64,000 nucleotides of DNA from Oscheius dolichura (lineage: Eukaryota > Nematoda > Chromadorea > Rhabditida > Rhabditidae), in contig OW051492.1 of NCBI GenBank assembly GCA_932521035.1, positions 7,936,001 through 8,000,000 on the forward strand, written 5' to 3'. This document shows, piece after piece, positions 36,087 to 44,993 of the stretch (position 1 is the stretch's first letter; each line of letters begins with the position of its first letter). The notes beneath the pieces are model-generated. The model was not told where the DNA came from, made no database searches, and worked only from the letters and a program-made list of their open reading frames with translations. The position numbers were made by a program, and so were the translations under genes.

Positions 36087-37714
36087 ATGCAAATTCAGCC
36101 AGGCGTGAAGGCTTATGCATGTGACTCTTCTTCAATACCTAGAAAATACACTTTACACGGGGATATATTCGTCGTATATAAGCTAGTCGGGGGCGCTGAT
36201 CAAGAGATGGACGCTGACGTTCCATGGCAGAATTTTGTCTACTTTGCTATTACTGTTCCTTCTCTTCCTCTATATTTACTCATATTGGGAACAATTATTC
36301 ATCGCAGGGTGAATAGAATACGATTTACAACAACGTTCTATGCATTGCTTATTTCTTTGGTAAGAGTTTCTATTTTTTTATTCCAAAAATGCTGAATTCT
36401 CTTGATAATTGGTTATTTTCTAACAAGAAGTAATATATACTGTTTGCTCATAATTTTGCTTTTATAAAATACTAAAAATTGTTTTACAGAGATACATTCT
36501 TGACTGTTATAGCTAAACTGAGTTTCAGCAAGTGCAATAATCATTTTTTATTCAATTTTTTCTTATTTTAGGGAATAGCCGATCTTTTCGCACAAGCAAC
36601 AGGTTGTTTCACGAATATTATTCGAACATGCAATATTTTCAACCGATTTTATTGGGAGAATCGTCATTGGATCGCTCCCATGAGGTAAGCCTAGTCTTCA
36701 AGAATTTTCACCCTCTTCAGCTATAATTGTATCATGTTTTGTATGAATCTACGTCTCTTCGGAGCTACTCTAATCGCTGCTCAGCGTTACTTCATCGTCT
36801 GCTTAAATCATCATCACTGGACGGAGGTTCCCTCACCATTTTATTGAGCACTGAATTTTAAGAAATTGGTGGTGATCCCCTTCCACGTTGTACTTCTTAT
36901 CCATTGGCTACCGCCATTTTTCTACACTTTGCCGATTCTCACGAATTTGGAGAAAGATCTAATGGGGCCAGATGACATGCGCCTCGTGATAGACGCCGAC
37001 CAACAGAGCAAGGGCTCTTTTATGCAGAATGCCTGGGTTCTGGTCACGTTTTCCATCTCTGCTTTCTGTTATCTGAGTGTATTATGCCTGGTTATGAATC
37101 ACCAGATCATCGGACACGCCATGTAAGTTTCCCTGAGCATCGATCTGTGCACCCGCACACGTAAAATCTCGGCAGTTCGAGGGACGGGAAGAAAGGGGCG
37201 CCCAGAAGAAATAAGCTCCAGCTGCCGAGGTGTTACGGGTGCAAGGGCGAGGGAATCTTCACTTTTCTTCTTCCAGAGGACCGTCCAAAGAGCTCCGGCT
37301 ATCCGTGGTGGCCCTAGGACAGGCTATTGCTTTCTGTGTAATGTTCACCTACTATACCCTGTGTTATATTTTAGCCGTTACTCAAAGTGTACGTTTTCTC
37401 CTCTTCTTTTCCACTCCAACGAGCATGAGGATGCCCTTTTCCACTAACTACGCTGTCACTTTCAGCCGTATCAACAGGGCGCCCGCCCATACATGACCAT
37501 TCTGACGGGGATTATATCCTACTGGAACCCGTGGATTTATTATTTTCTGAATGGGGATATCAGAAAAGAGGTGAAGAGGGTCGTCTTCGGGAAGAGGGAA
37601 CCGGAACATCCGACGGTAAGGGGAGAGGACGGGTGGAGACGAGACGGGCCGGTTCAGGTATCCTCGTCAAGACAACAGGGAACAGCTCCGATCAGAATGA
37701 CACATAGCAAATAA
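36087..37714 (+). CDS. Serpentine chemoreceptor (srv/srg-type GPCR)
   Basis: Exons 36087-36359, 36572-36684, 36721-36826, 36863-37122, 37277-37388 and 37466-37714 keep frame and give up to 370 aa. TM1 is FVYFAITVPSLPLYLLILGT; TM2 includes TTFYALLISLGIADLF; TM3 has LRLFGATLIAAQRYFIVCL; TM4 is VIPFHVVLLIHWLPPFF; TM5 is WVLVTFSISAFCYLSVLCLV; TM6 is VVALGQAIAFCVMFTYYTL; TM7 is ILTGIISYWNPWIYYFLNGD. The layout and the ISLGIAD motif fit nematode Srv/Srg chemosensory receptors. The start is uncertain: an internal Met at MDADVPWQNF just before TM1 would give a more typical short extracellular N-terminus. The donor after exon 3 (GTTCCC) is weak. Confidence 0.8.
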
Positions 37715-37855
37715 AGAAATCAATGTAACTCTCTATCTCTTTATCATTTGTAAAAAATAAAATATCAAAGTTTCTACTGTAGGGAGAACCCTAAAAACCC
37801 TGATAAGGCCTCATTTCTCACGACTGGACGACTCAACAACAAGATTTTTGCATTT

Positions 37856-38472
37856 TTGGAACTGGAAGAAGGGAACCGACAAAATGGAATGGATGATCTC
37901 ATCACCATAGACGGTGGCTGGGTAAATGGCCGCAGGAGTTGTGTAAATGGCCGCAGAAACCGTCGATTGTGGAAGGACAAGATCATCAACTACACTGGTA
38001 GAAACCCGCGCATCCTGACTCTGAAGAATATCCTGACAACTACTGGACAGAAGAACGCCCGTGAACTGTTGACAGTCCCCGGAGTTCCCCAGGTGTATCG
38101 TAACTTCTACGCGCAACAATCGGCCGCTGAACGTTTACCCAGCTCATTCAACTGTTCCCTGAAGACTTCAAAGGCGAGCTTCTCCATCTTCAACAGTGCC
38201 ATGCTACTTGCCTCAAGTGTGACCGTCATGCACAAGTAGGAAGGGATGAATATCAACAGAACTACGTCCTTATTCTAAATGGAGAGGCCGACTACTACAG
38301 AACCTTCGAAGATTATGCTGATAGCTTCACTGCTCTTCATCCTCTCTCTATGGAATGCAGTAGATGTCACATTGTCTCCGAACATGCTGCAAAATGGAAT
38401 GTGGTTCTTCCAACTTTCGGATTCAAATATTTGACTATGGAAATGGGCCTATTTGTCTATCTTGAAAATGAG
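37856..38472 (+). pseudogene. Ubiquitin-specific protease-like gene fragment
   Basis: Two exons read in frame, up to 38092 and 38143-38472, joined by a 50-nt intron. The stretch GQKNARELL resembles the USP QDAxEFL box (with Asn for Asp). It is followed by LFPEDFKGELLHLQQC, CLKCDRHAQVGRDEY, ILNGEADYYRTFEDY and LSMECSRCHIVSEHAAKW, matching the order of the USP finger region (paired CxxC knuckles around the FxGxL and TFExY segments). The Cys box and the final His box are absent. The last exon ends at a GT exactly where the duplicated promoter unit (38475 on) begins, so the 3' half was probably lost to rearrangement. The upstream limit is unclear, and an opposite-strand frame overlaps it. Confidence 0.45.
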
Positions 38473-38474
38473 GT

Positions 38475-38660
38475 GTGTATTTACGAGAAGAAACGAAGTC
38501 TTGTGTTCGATACTACATTGAAACAGTCGTTTCCGTCGTTTAACAATGGAAATGCTACGAAAAATTAGTATTCCTGGCTATAGCCCGTATAAAAGACGCC
38601 GCGCCTCCAGCGGAATCATTCGAACAATGTTCCGCCTGGCCGCGTTCTGGGCCTTCTCCT
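38475..38660 (+). repeat. Tandem duplicated promoter and first-exon unit, copy 1
   Basis: This segment recurs at 39684-39869, offset 1209 bp. The first ~135 bp (to AAAAGACGCC) are identical, then similarity falls to roughly 80% in the coding part. Both copies contain the TATA motif TATAAAAG (38588-38595 and 39797-39804), about 39 bp before an ATG that starts a signal peptide. Confidence 0.85.
38588..38595 (+). promoter_or_regulatory. TATA box of the small secreted gene
   Basis: TATAAAAG lies 31 bp upstream of the ATG codon at 38627, so transcription would start very close to the start codon. The surrounding ~135 bp are perfectly conserved in the truncated second copy, which marks this as the likely core promoter. 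Confidence 0.5.
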
Positions 38661-39414
38661 GCCTTCTGCTTCCTATTGCTTCCTATCGTACCAAGTTAAC
38701 AGGGAGCTATCGGATGTTATGTCGACACGGTCAATTCGAACATCAAGCGTCTGTGTATGATGTATGTAGCTATCTGATTGATCGGATCTGTTTCATTTCA
38801 GAAATCATACCGTCCATCTCGCCCAATTTATAATTACTCCTCAGGTAGTTATAACTATAGTCTATTTCCAAAGGATCAGTAGCGTAATTTTCCATAATCT
38901 CGTTGGAAACAAATCGAACCACTTTACTTTTTCTTGTTTCACATATGAGTATATGTTTTTTGCTGATCAATTCTTGTGATAATATTTTTTATCACACAAG
39001 CACTACTTTCTAAGTTTTCATGAGAAAAAGGAAAAATTCAATAAAATTCGTCAATTTTTTTTTACTGTTCGTTGGAGCGAACTTACCAATAAACCTTAGG
39101 TGAGACCATGTACTATGGGCCTGGATTTGTGTCTCTGGGAAATATGAGAACAGAGTATCTGGAATATAAACGCGATTCTGAGTTCAAACTGGTAATAGAG
39201 CACAACTGTGTCCTCCGCTCAAAGGTCTTTAAAAAGGTTAGTAATTCTCAAGAAGAATCAGGTTCGAATTTCTCCCTTCCACTCTTGTGTGATTACAAGA
39301 TAGTTCGATTTCTGTTTTCAGACCGAAAGACAATTAACGAAGAAATGTGGTGGTTTTGATTCCGCTGGAAACCCAGCAGAGTGCTCTTTATCACCGATAG
39401 TTGTGTACCTGTAA
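38627..39414 (+). CDS. Small secreted protein of unknown function
   Basis: Exons 38627-38761, 38802-38844, 39100-39236 and 39322-39414 encode 135 aa. A signal peptide (MFRLAAFWAFSCLLLPIAS) is followed by CRHGQFEHQ, SRPIYNYSSGETMYYGPGF, EYKRDSEFKLVIEHNCVL and a Cys-containing tail (KKCGGFDSAGNPAECSLS). Four cysteines in the mature protein suggest two disulphides. All splice phases are consistent, and AATAAA follows near 39455. An in-frame upstream ATG (MEMLRKISIPGYSPYKRR) overlaps the TATA region and is unlikely to be used. No family recognised. A second, truncated copy begins at 39836. Confidence 0.65.
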
Positions 39415-39683
39415 TGAAGTGTGGAATAATAAGACGATTCATGACATAAGGATTAAATAAATGGTTTCATTTGATGGAGTTCTTGTCATGTTGTTTAGAT
39501 ATCATATCACTTATCTAGAACTCGCGAAATTCGGCCTCAATAAATCTCGAGCTCTACTTTCGAGCGGGGGCTTCTTGTCTCCTCCCACAGCTGACTCAAT
39601 ACCGTTTTGAAGAGGGCTTCCTCTGTCTCGAAAATTCCCCCATTTCTACACTTCTCGTTTTCACAATAAAAGAACCGCATTTC

Positions 39684-39869
39684 GTGTATTTACGAGAAGA
39701 AACGAAGTCTTGTGTTCGATACTACATTGAAACAGTCGTTTCCGTCGTTTAACAATGGAAATGCTACGAAAAATTAGTATTCCTGGCTATAGCCCGTATA
39801 AAAGACGCCTTGCCTCCAGGGGAACCATTCGAGCAATGTTCCGCCTCGCCACGCTCTTCGCCTTTTTTT
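39684..39869 (+). repeat. Tandem duplicated promoter and first-exon unit, copy 2
   Basis: Counterpart of 38475-38660. The upstream flank differs completely: copy 1 follows the protease-like exon, copy 2 follows AT-rich sequence (AATAAAAGAACCGCATTTC), so 38475/39684 is a sharp duplication boundary. Confidence 0.85.
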
Positions 39870-39945
39870 GTCTTCTTGTGCTTCCTCTTGAAGCCAAACA
39901 AGCTGACATTTCCGGGACCTATTTCTTAGGATGTAGACATGGTCC
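39836..39945 (+). pseudogene. Truncated second copy of the secreted gene (first exon only)
   Basis: MFRLATLFAFFCLLVLPLEA aligns with the signal peptide of the gene at 38627, and CRHG is shared. Similarity stops near 39945, where sequence that codes for Helitron protein on the opposite strand begins. The frame then stays open by chance to 40261 through antisense Helitron sequence. The promoter copy upstream is intact, so a transcript fusing the signal peptide to antisense Helitron sequence is possible, but a normal product is not. Confidence 0.6.
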
Positions 39946-42417
39946 ATTACACCCCCATATACGGGACTACCCATTGGTTATTGTAGTAGCGGGTCCTATC
40001 ATTTCCCACCTCTCCAATTCGCACTTGACATTCGTCGTTCCGTCTCCTATATGCGGGAAAACCATCCGCGTCCATGTCTGTAGCATCTTGAAAAGGCTTT
40101 GGAAAATTCTTGGAACATGCATCATTCTTCCAGCACGGGGAGCCGATACCACAATCTCGATGAATCATATGCGTCTCTCCTGGATCTCCTTCCACTTGGG
40201 ATTACATGTAAAAGTCAAGAAGATATCTGACTTTCCAAAGCCATCGCATCCAGGTAACTGACCACCATGTAGCGAGGAGATGCCGTAAAAGTGGCTGGCA
40301 ATAAAACACGTGTTCCACATTGACCATCAGCTCCGTTGGCAATAAAATCACGAAGATCAGAAAAATAGTCCGAGCGAAGGGCTAACTGGTTTAGTTTTAT
40401 ATACTCCAACCTAAATTGTCTTATTTATCTGACTAAAAACAACAAACAAACCGGCATTGCTCGACGTTGGCCCAACAACCAACAGTAAATTGTTGGAAGA
40501 GCCGTCTCGCCCAATATATAGGGTTAAAAGTATCGCGGATCCACATATAGTAACAGTACCAATCTTTTTGTGACAGTGTCTTCTCCTGCTAGACGCCTTG
40601 ATTAGAAACTACAATTCTCTTTCGGCCTGGATGCCATCCGTAGTCGCCGTTGATAAAAAACAATGGATATGTGCAGGGATCCAAAGCTCATTAATGAGGG
40701 GGATCCTGTGGAGGCCTCCACCTCTTGCTCTTATCGTGTAATCCCGTGGAGATGGGAGCTCACCCTGTGGCCCGACGTATACTAAGGCAACTTCAGCAAC
40801 TTGAGGACGATTATAACTGAAATTGAAGTAAAAATCATTTTTTCTTGTGACTTACCGTCGTGGATCAGGAGTATCGTTAGTCTTGAATATTAGACGGACT
40901 TGATTCATCGGCGTGTTCAACTGACGTGATGTTCTCTCCTCTTCCTCATAGATCTCCTGGAGTGTCTTGAATTTCTTGGCGTATTTGTGATGGGTACGCA
41001 TAAATGTGCCCAGACAACGGAGTAGAGCAGCATCACATTTGGAATTAGCTGGATGAGATATCCTTGCATCTCCCGCAGCCGGCTCATCGATAAAAAAAAT
41101 AGTTGTCCGTATGTCGGTGCAGTAGTAGTAGTAGGAGCTGCCGGTCCAGTTTCATAACAAATAGCACCATGACCTTTGAAGACGAATGGGCCTCTCCCAG
41201 GCGGAGACTTCAATTTTACATTCATAGATGCTACGGCAAGCGAAGTATTGAATTGTCTCGAATTCTCCAGAAAATTTCTTGAAGACGGGTGATAGCCGGT
41301 AAATAGATCATGAAGAAGTTGTGGGTAGTCTCGAAACATTTCAAGAGTGACGGAGCTATTTCTGCTGGACTGTAGGTTCCATCTGCTTGCCGAGGGAATT
41401 CTCCTTCGAAGAATTTAGCACCACAGTGGGAACAGTTTTGATCCATTCCTCCCAAATAATGTTCTTGGGAAGCAGTCTGCCCGCCACGTCCAACATACGC
41501 TGCATTTGTTGTTCTCCGATTCCGTCTGTTTTCATTTTCGGCTGCTCTTTCTGCTGCAGTTTGGCTAAAAAGGGCATGTGAATCAGACAAACTTTGCCGA
41601 TTAGCTTGAATTGTATTAGCAACTGTCAATCTTCTTGTTGCCGTCTCTTCTTCCGTTTCTCTGTCTCTCCTGACTCTCTGGGCATCAACATCACGGACTC
41701 TTCTTTCAGCCGTCTTTTCTTCCGTTTCTCCAGCTCTTCTCAGTCTTATAGCCTCTGTCTCCATGGCTCTTCTTCCAGCCGCTTCTTCCTCCGTCTCTCC
41801 TGCTCTCGTCAATATTTTCGCTTGTGCGTCCTGAGCTCGTCTTGCGGCAACCTCTTCTTCCGCCTCCTCGGCTCTCCTCACTCTCTTGGCTTCTGCGTCA
41901 CGGGATCTCCTTGCGGTAATCACCTCTTGAATAGAAGATTCCTGGAGAATTTCCTCCGCATCAGTATTATCTTCTGGTTGGCTAACCGACTGTGCTTCTC
42001 TAAATTGAACTGTTTCGAGCAGAAAGTGGTACTAACTCGGCCCGCCTTTTGCGCCTCTGTTCAGCTCGACGTTGAGAGTGTCCTCCGGTTGATGTTAACA
42101 TCCTGACATATTCCGGATGAAACATGTTAGGAGCACACAAAGGATCGGGTGGTCGTCGAGGAGCAGGAGCCGCTTGTGGAGGCAACTAAATTTTTGTAAA
42201 ACAATTTAAAGAGCAGAGTCATTTGTACCCTAAAAGGATCTGAGTTAGTCTCTCTGCGCATTCTCTCATCAAAGGCGCGGCTTCTCCTGGCAGTTTTCTC
42301 GGCAGCATCTCCTCCCCTTCTAGACTCCTCCGATCGTATCTCTTCATCGCTGCAGTAGCCTTCTGATGGGAAGAGAAGTAACGGCAGAAAGTAGATAAAC
42401 TTCGAGAAAAACTTCAT
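39946..42417 (-). mobile_element. Helitron relic: N-terminal part of a Rep/helicase protein, decayed
   Basis: Read leftward, fragments fall in Helitron order: a basic N-terminus with five ~23-aa repeats (RRAxETEEE type, about 41640-41920); HYLGGMDQNCSHCGAKFFEG; QFNTSLAVASMNVKL; GHGAICYETGP; CLGTFMRTHHKYAKKF; RDYTIRARGGGLHRI; YPLFFINGDYGWHPG; MWIRDTFNPIYWARRLFQQF; LALRSDYFSDL; RVLLPATFTASPRYM; DIFLTFTCNPKWKEI; CSKNFPKPFQD; DADGFPAYRRR; NNQWVVPYM. They lie in shifted frames with breaks near 41340, 41090, 40690 and 40235. Between CNPKWKEI and the MIHRDCGIGSPC segment about 100 or more residues, including the HUH Rep motif, are missing. The helicase half is absent; homology ends at ~39950. The element cannot transpose on its own. 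Confidence 0.85.
42127..42417 (-). CDS. Possible first exons of the Helitron ORF with a signal-like N-terminus
   Basis: An ATG at 42417 starts MKFFSKFIYFLPLLLFPSEG, a typical signal-peptide profile, followed by an acidic/basic stretch (SDEEIRSEESRRGGDAAEKT). The frame reaches a GT donor after SDPFR (about 42229), a TTTAG acceptor at about 42186, then LPPQAAPAPRRPPDPLCAP and QRRAEQRRKRRAE, leading into the Arg/Glu repeats of the Helitron protein. A secretory leader on a Rep/helicase would be odd; it may be captured host sequence or an accident of an AT-rich 5' end. Confidence 0.35.
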   Translation of the reverse strand: MKFFSKFIYFLPLLLFPSEGYCSDEEIRSEESRRGGDAAEKTARRSRAFDERMRRETNSDPFRVQMTLLFKLFYKNLVASTSGSCSSTTTRSFVCS

Positions 42418-42700
42418 TGTTGCTAAGAAAGTTATGTAAAAAACAAAGAAGAATAAACAACTTCTTTATAGAAGAACAGTGAGCACAATGAGGTGAGCAC
42501 TGCGCAGCTGATCCAATTTGACAAAGCTTGCCACTGTCTATGCAGGAAGAAACGCGTAAAAGACACTGTGTTTCGCTTCGTTTGATCTGTTCCGCTTTCC
42601 CTTTAAAAAAAGGTTTACCGCCAAAATACAAACGGTTAAAAATAATCCCTTGACCTGTATCTGGTCAGTAGAGCAGCCGCTTGTGGGGATTAGGAAATTT

Positions 42701-42780
42701 ATCCCTTTACCGTCGGACACTTTCCCATCGGACAGACAAACAAACAAACAGACAAACACCATAGCACTTTAATAGAGGGT
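42701..42780 (+). repeat. Dispersed repeat, shared with 47965-48020
   Basis: ATCCCTTTACCGTCGG, GACAGACAAACAAACAAACA and ACACCATAGCACTTTAAT are found here and at 47965-48020 in the same order. This copy carries a ~15-bp insertion (ACACTTTCCCATCGG) and an extra GACA unit. It lies just upstream of the Helitron reading frame, so it may mark that element's outer end. Confidence 0.6.
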
Positions 42781-42837
42781 AGATTGATCGAGTTGATAGT
42801 GCAGCTGTGAAATATTGTCTGCTTCTACTATTAAATA

Positions 42838-43116
42838 TCATACGTTTTTGATCTCCCACAACAGTTCTCTGACGGCAACCATCTTTTGCCCCTCTTCCTT
42901 CCTCTTCTTTAGTCGAGTTTCTTTTGCTTTCTGGCGTTCTTCTCTTTGTTCCACCCGTTCTGCTTCTTTTCTCTCCCGATCTTATTCTTTTTGCTTTTCA
43001 ATGGCTAATTCTTTTTTCACAGTCAACACGGGCACCTTCTTTCCTTCTCCGAACTTTTCCACTTTCCCATCCAGATTCTCTGTGATACGTCTTGTACAGT
43101 TTGGACGTTTCCATCT
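42838..43116 (-). pseudogene. Lys/Glu-rich coiled-coil remnant with an internal stop
   Basis: From a TTTCAG acceptor at 43117 the minus strand reads RWKRPNCTRRITENLDGKVE, then KKELAIEKQKE, a TAA at 42982-42984, and continues in the same frame as DRERKEAERVEQREERQKAK and KKRKEEGQKMVAVRELLWEI to a TGA at 42838. The charged heptad-like composition on both sides of the stop indicates a single former coiled-coil exon. Upstream sequence is ambiguous. No family is recognised. Confidence 0.45.
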
Positions 43117-43383
43117 CTGAAAACAGTTAAAATAAACCAAAGTCGCCGAGGGAGAAGAATAATATGGTGACAAATATGAGCATCTGAGTTAGGACAGCGG
43201 GTTCCATAAACGAGGGTGCTAGGACAACGCGTTCCTTTCCAGATGTAACTTCTTCGCGTCGCAGAGAACTCCACTGCGTTGGTTCATTCATTCACTTGTC
43301 TCCTTCTGTCTCCTCGGTGTGTTAAATTCGGTCCATCATTAGTTTGTAATATATTCTGGTTATTTCTATTCTTACACTTTTAC

Positions 43384-43718
43384 AGTTAGATATAAAATGT
43401 TGTTTTGAGAACACTTAATATATTCTGGTTATTTCTATTTGGGATTTTTCATTTTAAGCGCCTTTTCAGCTTGCTTAAGCATCTTTTCATTGAAAAATCT
43501 TCACTTTTTAAATGAAAAAGTGTCTAAACTCATCAAAAATTTACAGCTAATCCCATTTTTTAGATGGAGAAAATCTGTCATTTTACCACAATTTTTCATT
43601 AAGTTTGAGCATTTTTGAAAAATTAGAAAATCCCAAAAATCCATTCTAAAGGAATCTAACAACCAGAGTATTTTCAATAAAAAAAATTGGATAATAAATG
43701 GTGAAGCTAGATAAATCC
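43384..43718 (+). repeat. Left terminal inverted repeat
   Basis: It matches the reverse complement of 44973-45286 over 314 bp with very few differences: one T/C change, one base in an A tract, and a 21-bp insertion (AATATATTCTGGTTATTTC...) that duplicates sequence lying just outside the element at about 43348-43370. Near-identity of the arms implies recent insertion or gene conversion. Confidence 0.85.
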
Positions 43719-43807
43719 AGAGTTTTATTTAATTCATTTTAAGGCACAAACACGCAAGAGAAGCCTGATAAAAACAAAGAAATATCAGTGATGGCAAAAA
43801 CGCTGAG

Positions 43808-44657
43808 TCAAACGACTACGACATAATCACGCTTGAAGCTGTTGCCTCCTAGCTTAACATAACCGGAAGCTTTCCTAACATCTACATTAGGAGCAGTTGA
43901 AGCGATGAAAGACTTATGAAATTCCTGGAATAGATGAGCACGATCAAGCTGTGAGAAAGTAGTAACGAATGCTTCAATATTTTGAATGAGTTCTGAGTAT
44001 TCCGACGTCCGGAAGTTGCCCGAACCGTAAACGTCCTGATAGAGCCTAAATGTATTTAATCTATTAATATAAAGCGAAATAAAAATACCAAAAATCAACC
44101 AAAATTAAACAGAAAGTTAGAATTATAAGTCGATTATTCTTTAGGCATAAAAACTCAAACAACTTACTTCTCTGCATTTCCCCAGCAAGAGTAGCGAAGA
44201 AATGTGCGTCGTTCGAATGGCAGACTGGAACAGTCGATCGCGAAGTCGCAGAAGAATCTCAGCCCGTTGTGCGATTTGATGTCGATGTTCCCGGCAGTCA
44301 AGTAGAGCTCCTTCACTGCGTAGACGGCTCCGAACCAGGCTTTCTCAGCAGACTGTATGATATCCGGTGGCGTTAGCGACAGATAGTGACGGGCCTTTGC
44401 AAGGAAAGTCGTTGCCGTGTACTTTTCCATGGCTTCCTGAAAACAAAATTATTTCAAAAAAGTGTTTGTTAACTCATAGTTTTATTTTAGAAAGCTTATT
44501 AACATTTATTGAAAAAGAATTAAATAAATCATACCTTAGACTCCCAGCCACGATCATCAACAAGCACGTTTTCTTTGAATTGATCGCGTAGACGGTCAAA
44601 AGTCTCTTGGTTATCGCAAGTCCAACGATCGCCATTTACGAAAAACTCCTTAGGCAT
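43808..44657 (-). CDS. PaREP1/HEPN-like helical protein carried in the mini-Maverick
   Basis: Exons 44535-44657, 44168-44436 and 43808-44045 (complement) encode 209 aa. It starts MPKEFFVNGDRWTCDNQETF directly after a TTTTCAG|AC acceptor, so it can begin by trans-splicing. The core, FLAKARHYLSLTPPDIIQSA, EKAWFGAVYAVKELYLTAG and AEKLYQDVYGSGNFRTSEY, has the pattern of PaREP1-type HEPN helical bundles (ARxYLxL..D..QAxEKxWgAa..AVKxL ... AExLhxnFY). No RX4-6H nuclease motif is evident. The reading frame is intact with clean GTATGA/GTAAGT donors, in contrast to the decayed genes around it. Function is unknown; the HEPN match is by eye. Confidence 0.65.
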
Positions 44658-44795
44658 GTCTGAAAACAAAATTATAGTTATTGAGGGTGAAAGAAAAATA
44701 CAAATGAAATATTTGGTTTGAAGCGACTAGAGAGTAAAACATTTTGAGAGAGGAAATCAAAGATAAAAGAAACAGCAAAAATAGTTAGGGCTAAC

Positions 44796-44993
44796 ATCGG
44801 TGGAGTCTAAATTTACAATACCTATTTCTTTTTCTCTAATCCCTTGTGGTAGAGTATCTCGCATAAAAACACCACGGAAGTTCTTGATTTCCAAAAGTTC
44901 TACCAATTCTAGTAGATCTAGATTTGTCAGAGGTTTCAAATTTTTATCGAATCTTAGATTCTCAGATCCTCCGGATTTATCTAGCTTCACCAT
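44796..44993 (-). pseudogene. Adenain-like (Polinton PRO) protease N-terminal exon
   Basis: Sixty-six codons from the ATG at 44993 read LKPLTNLDLLELVELLEIKN, FRGVFMRDTLP and KEIGIVNLDSTD, then meet a GT. In Polinton and related virus-like proteases this LTNxDL...FRGVFMRDxLP...GIxNLDSS stretch directly precedes the catalytic GTHWV His motif, which is missing here. Splicing from GAT|GTTAGC to the next acceptor (44659) does not keep frame with the HEPN-like ORF, so this exon is probably an untranslated or truncated leader of that gene's transcript. Confidence 0.5.

Noticed and set aside
39755..40261. 168-codon + strand frame beginning MEMLRKISIPG
   Set aside because: Its first part overlaps the TATA promoter and its second half is antisense Helitron sequence; only the signal-peptide exon has coding support.
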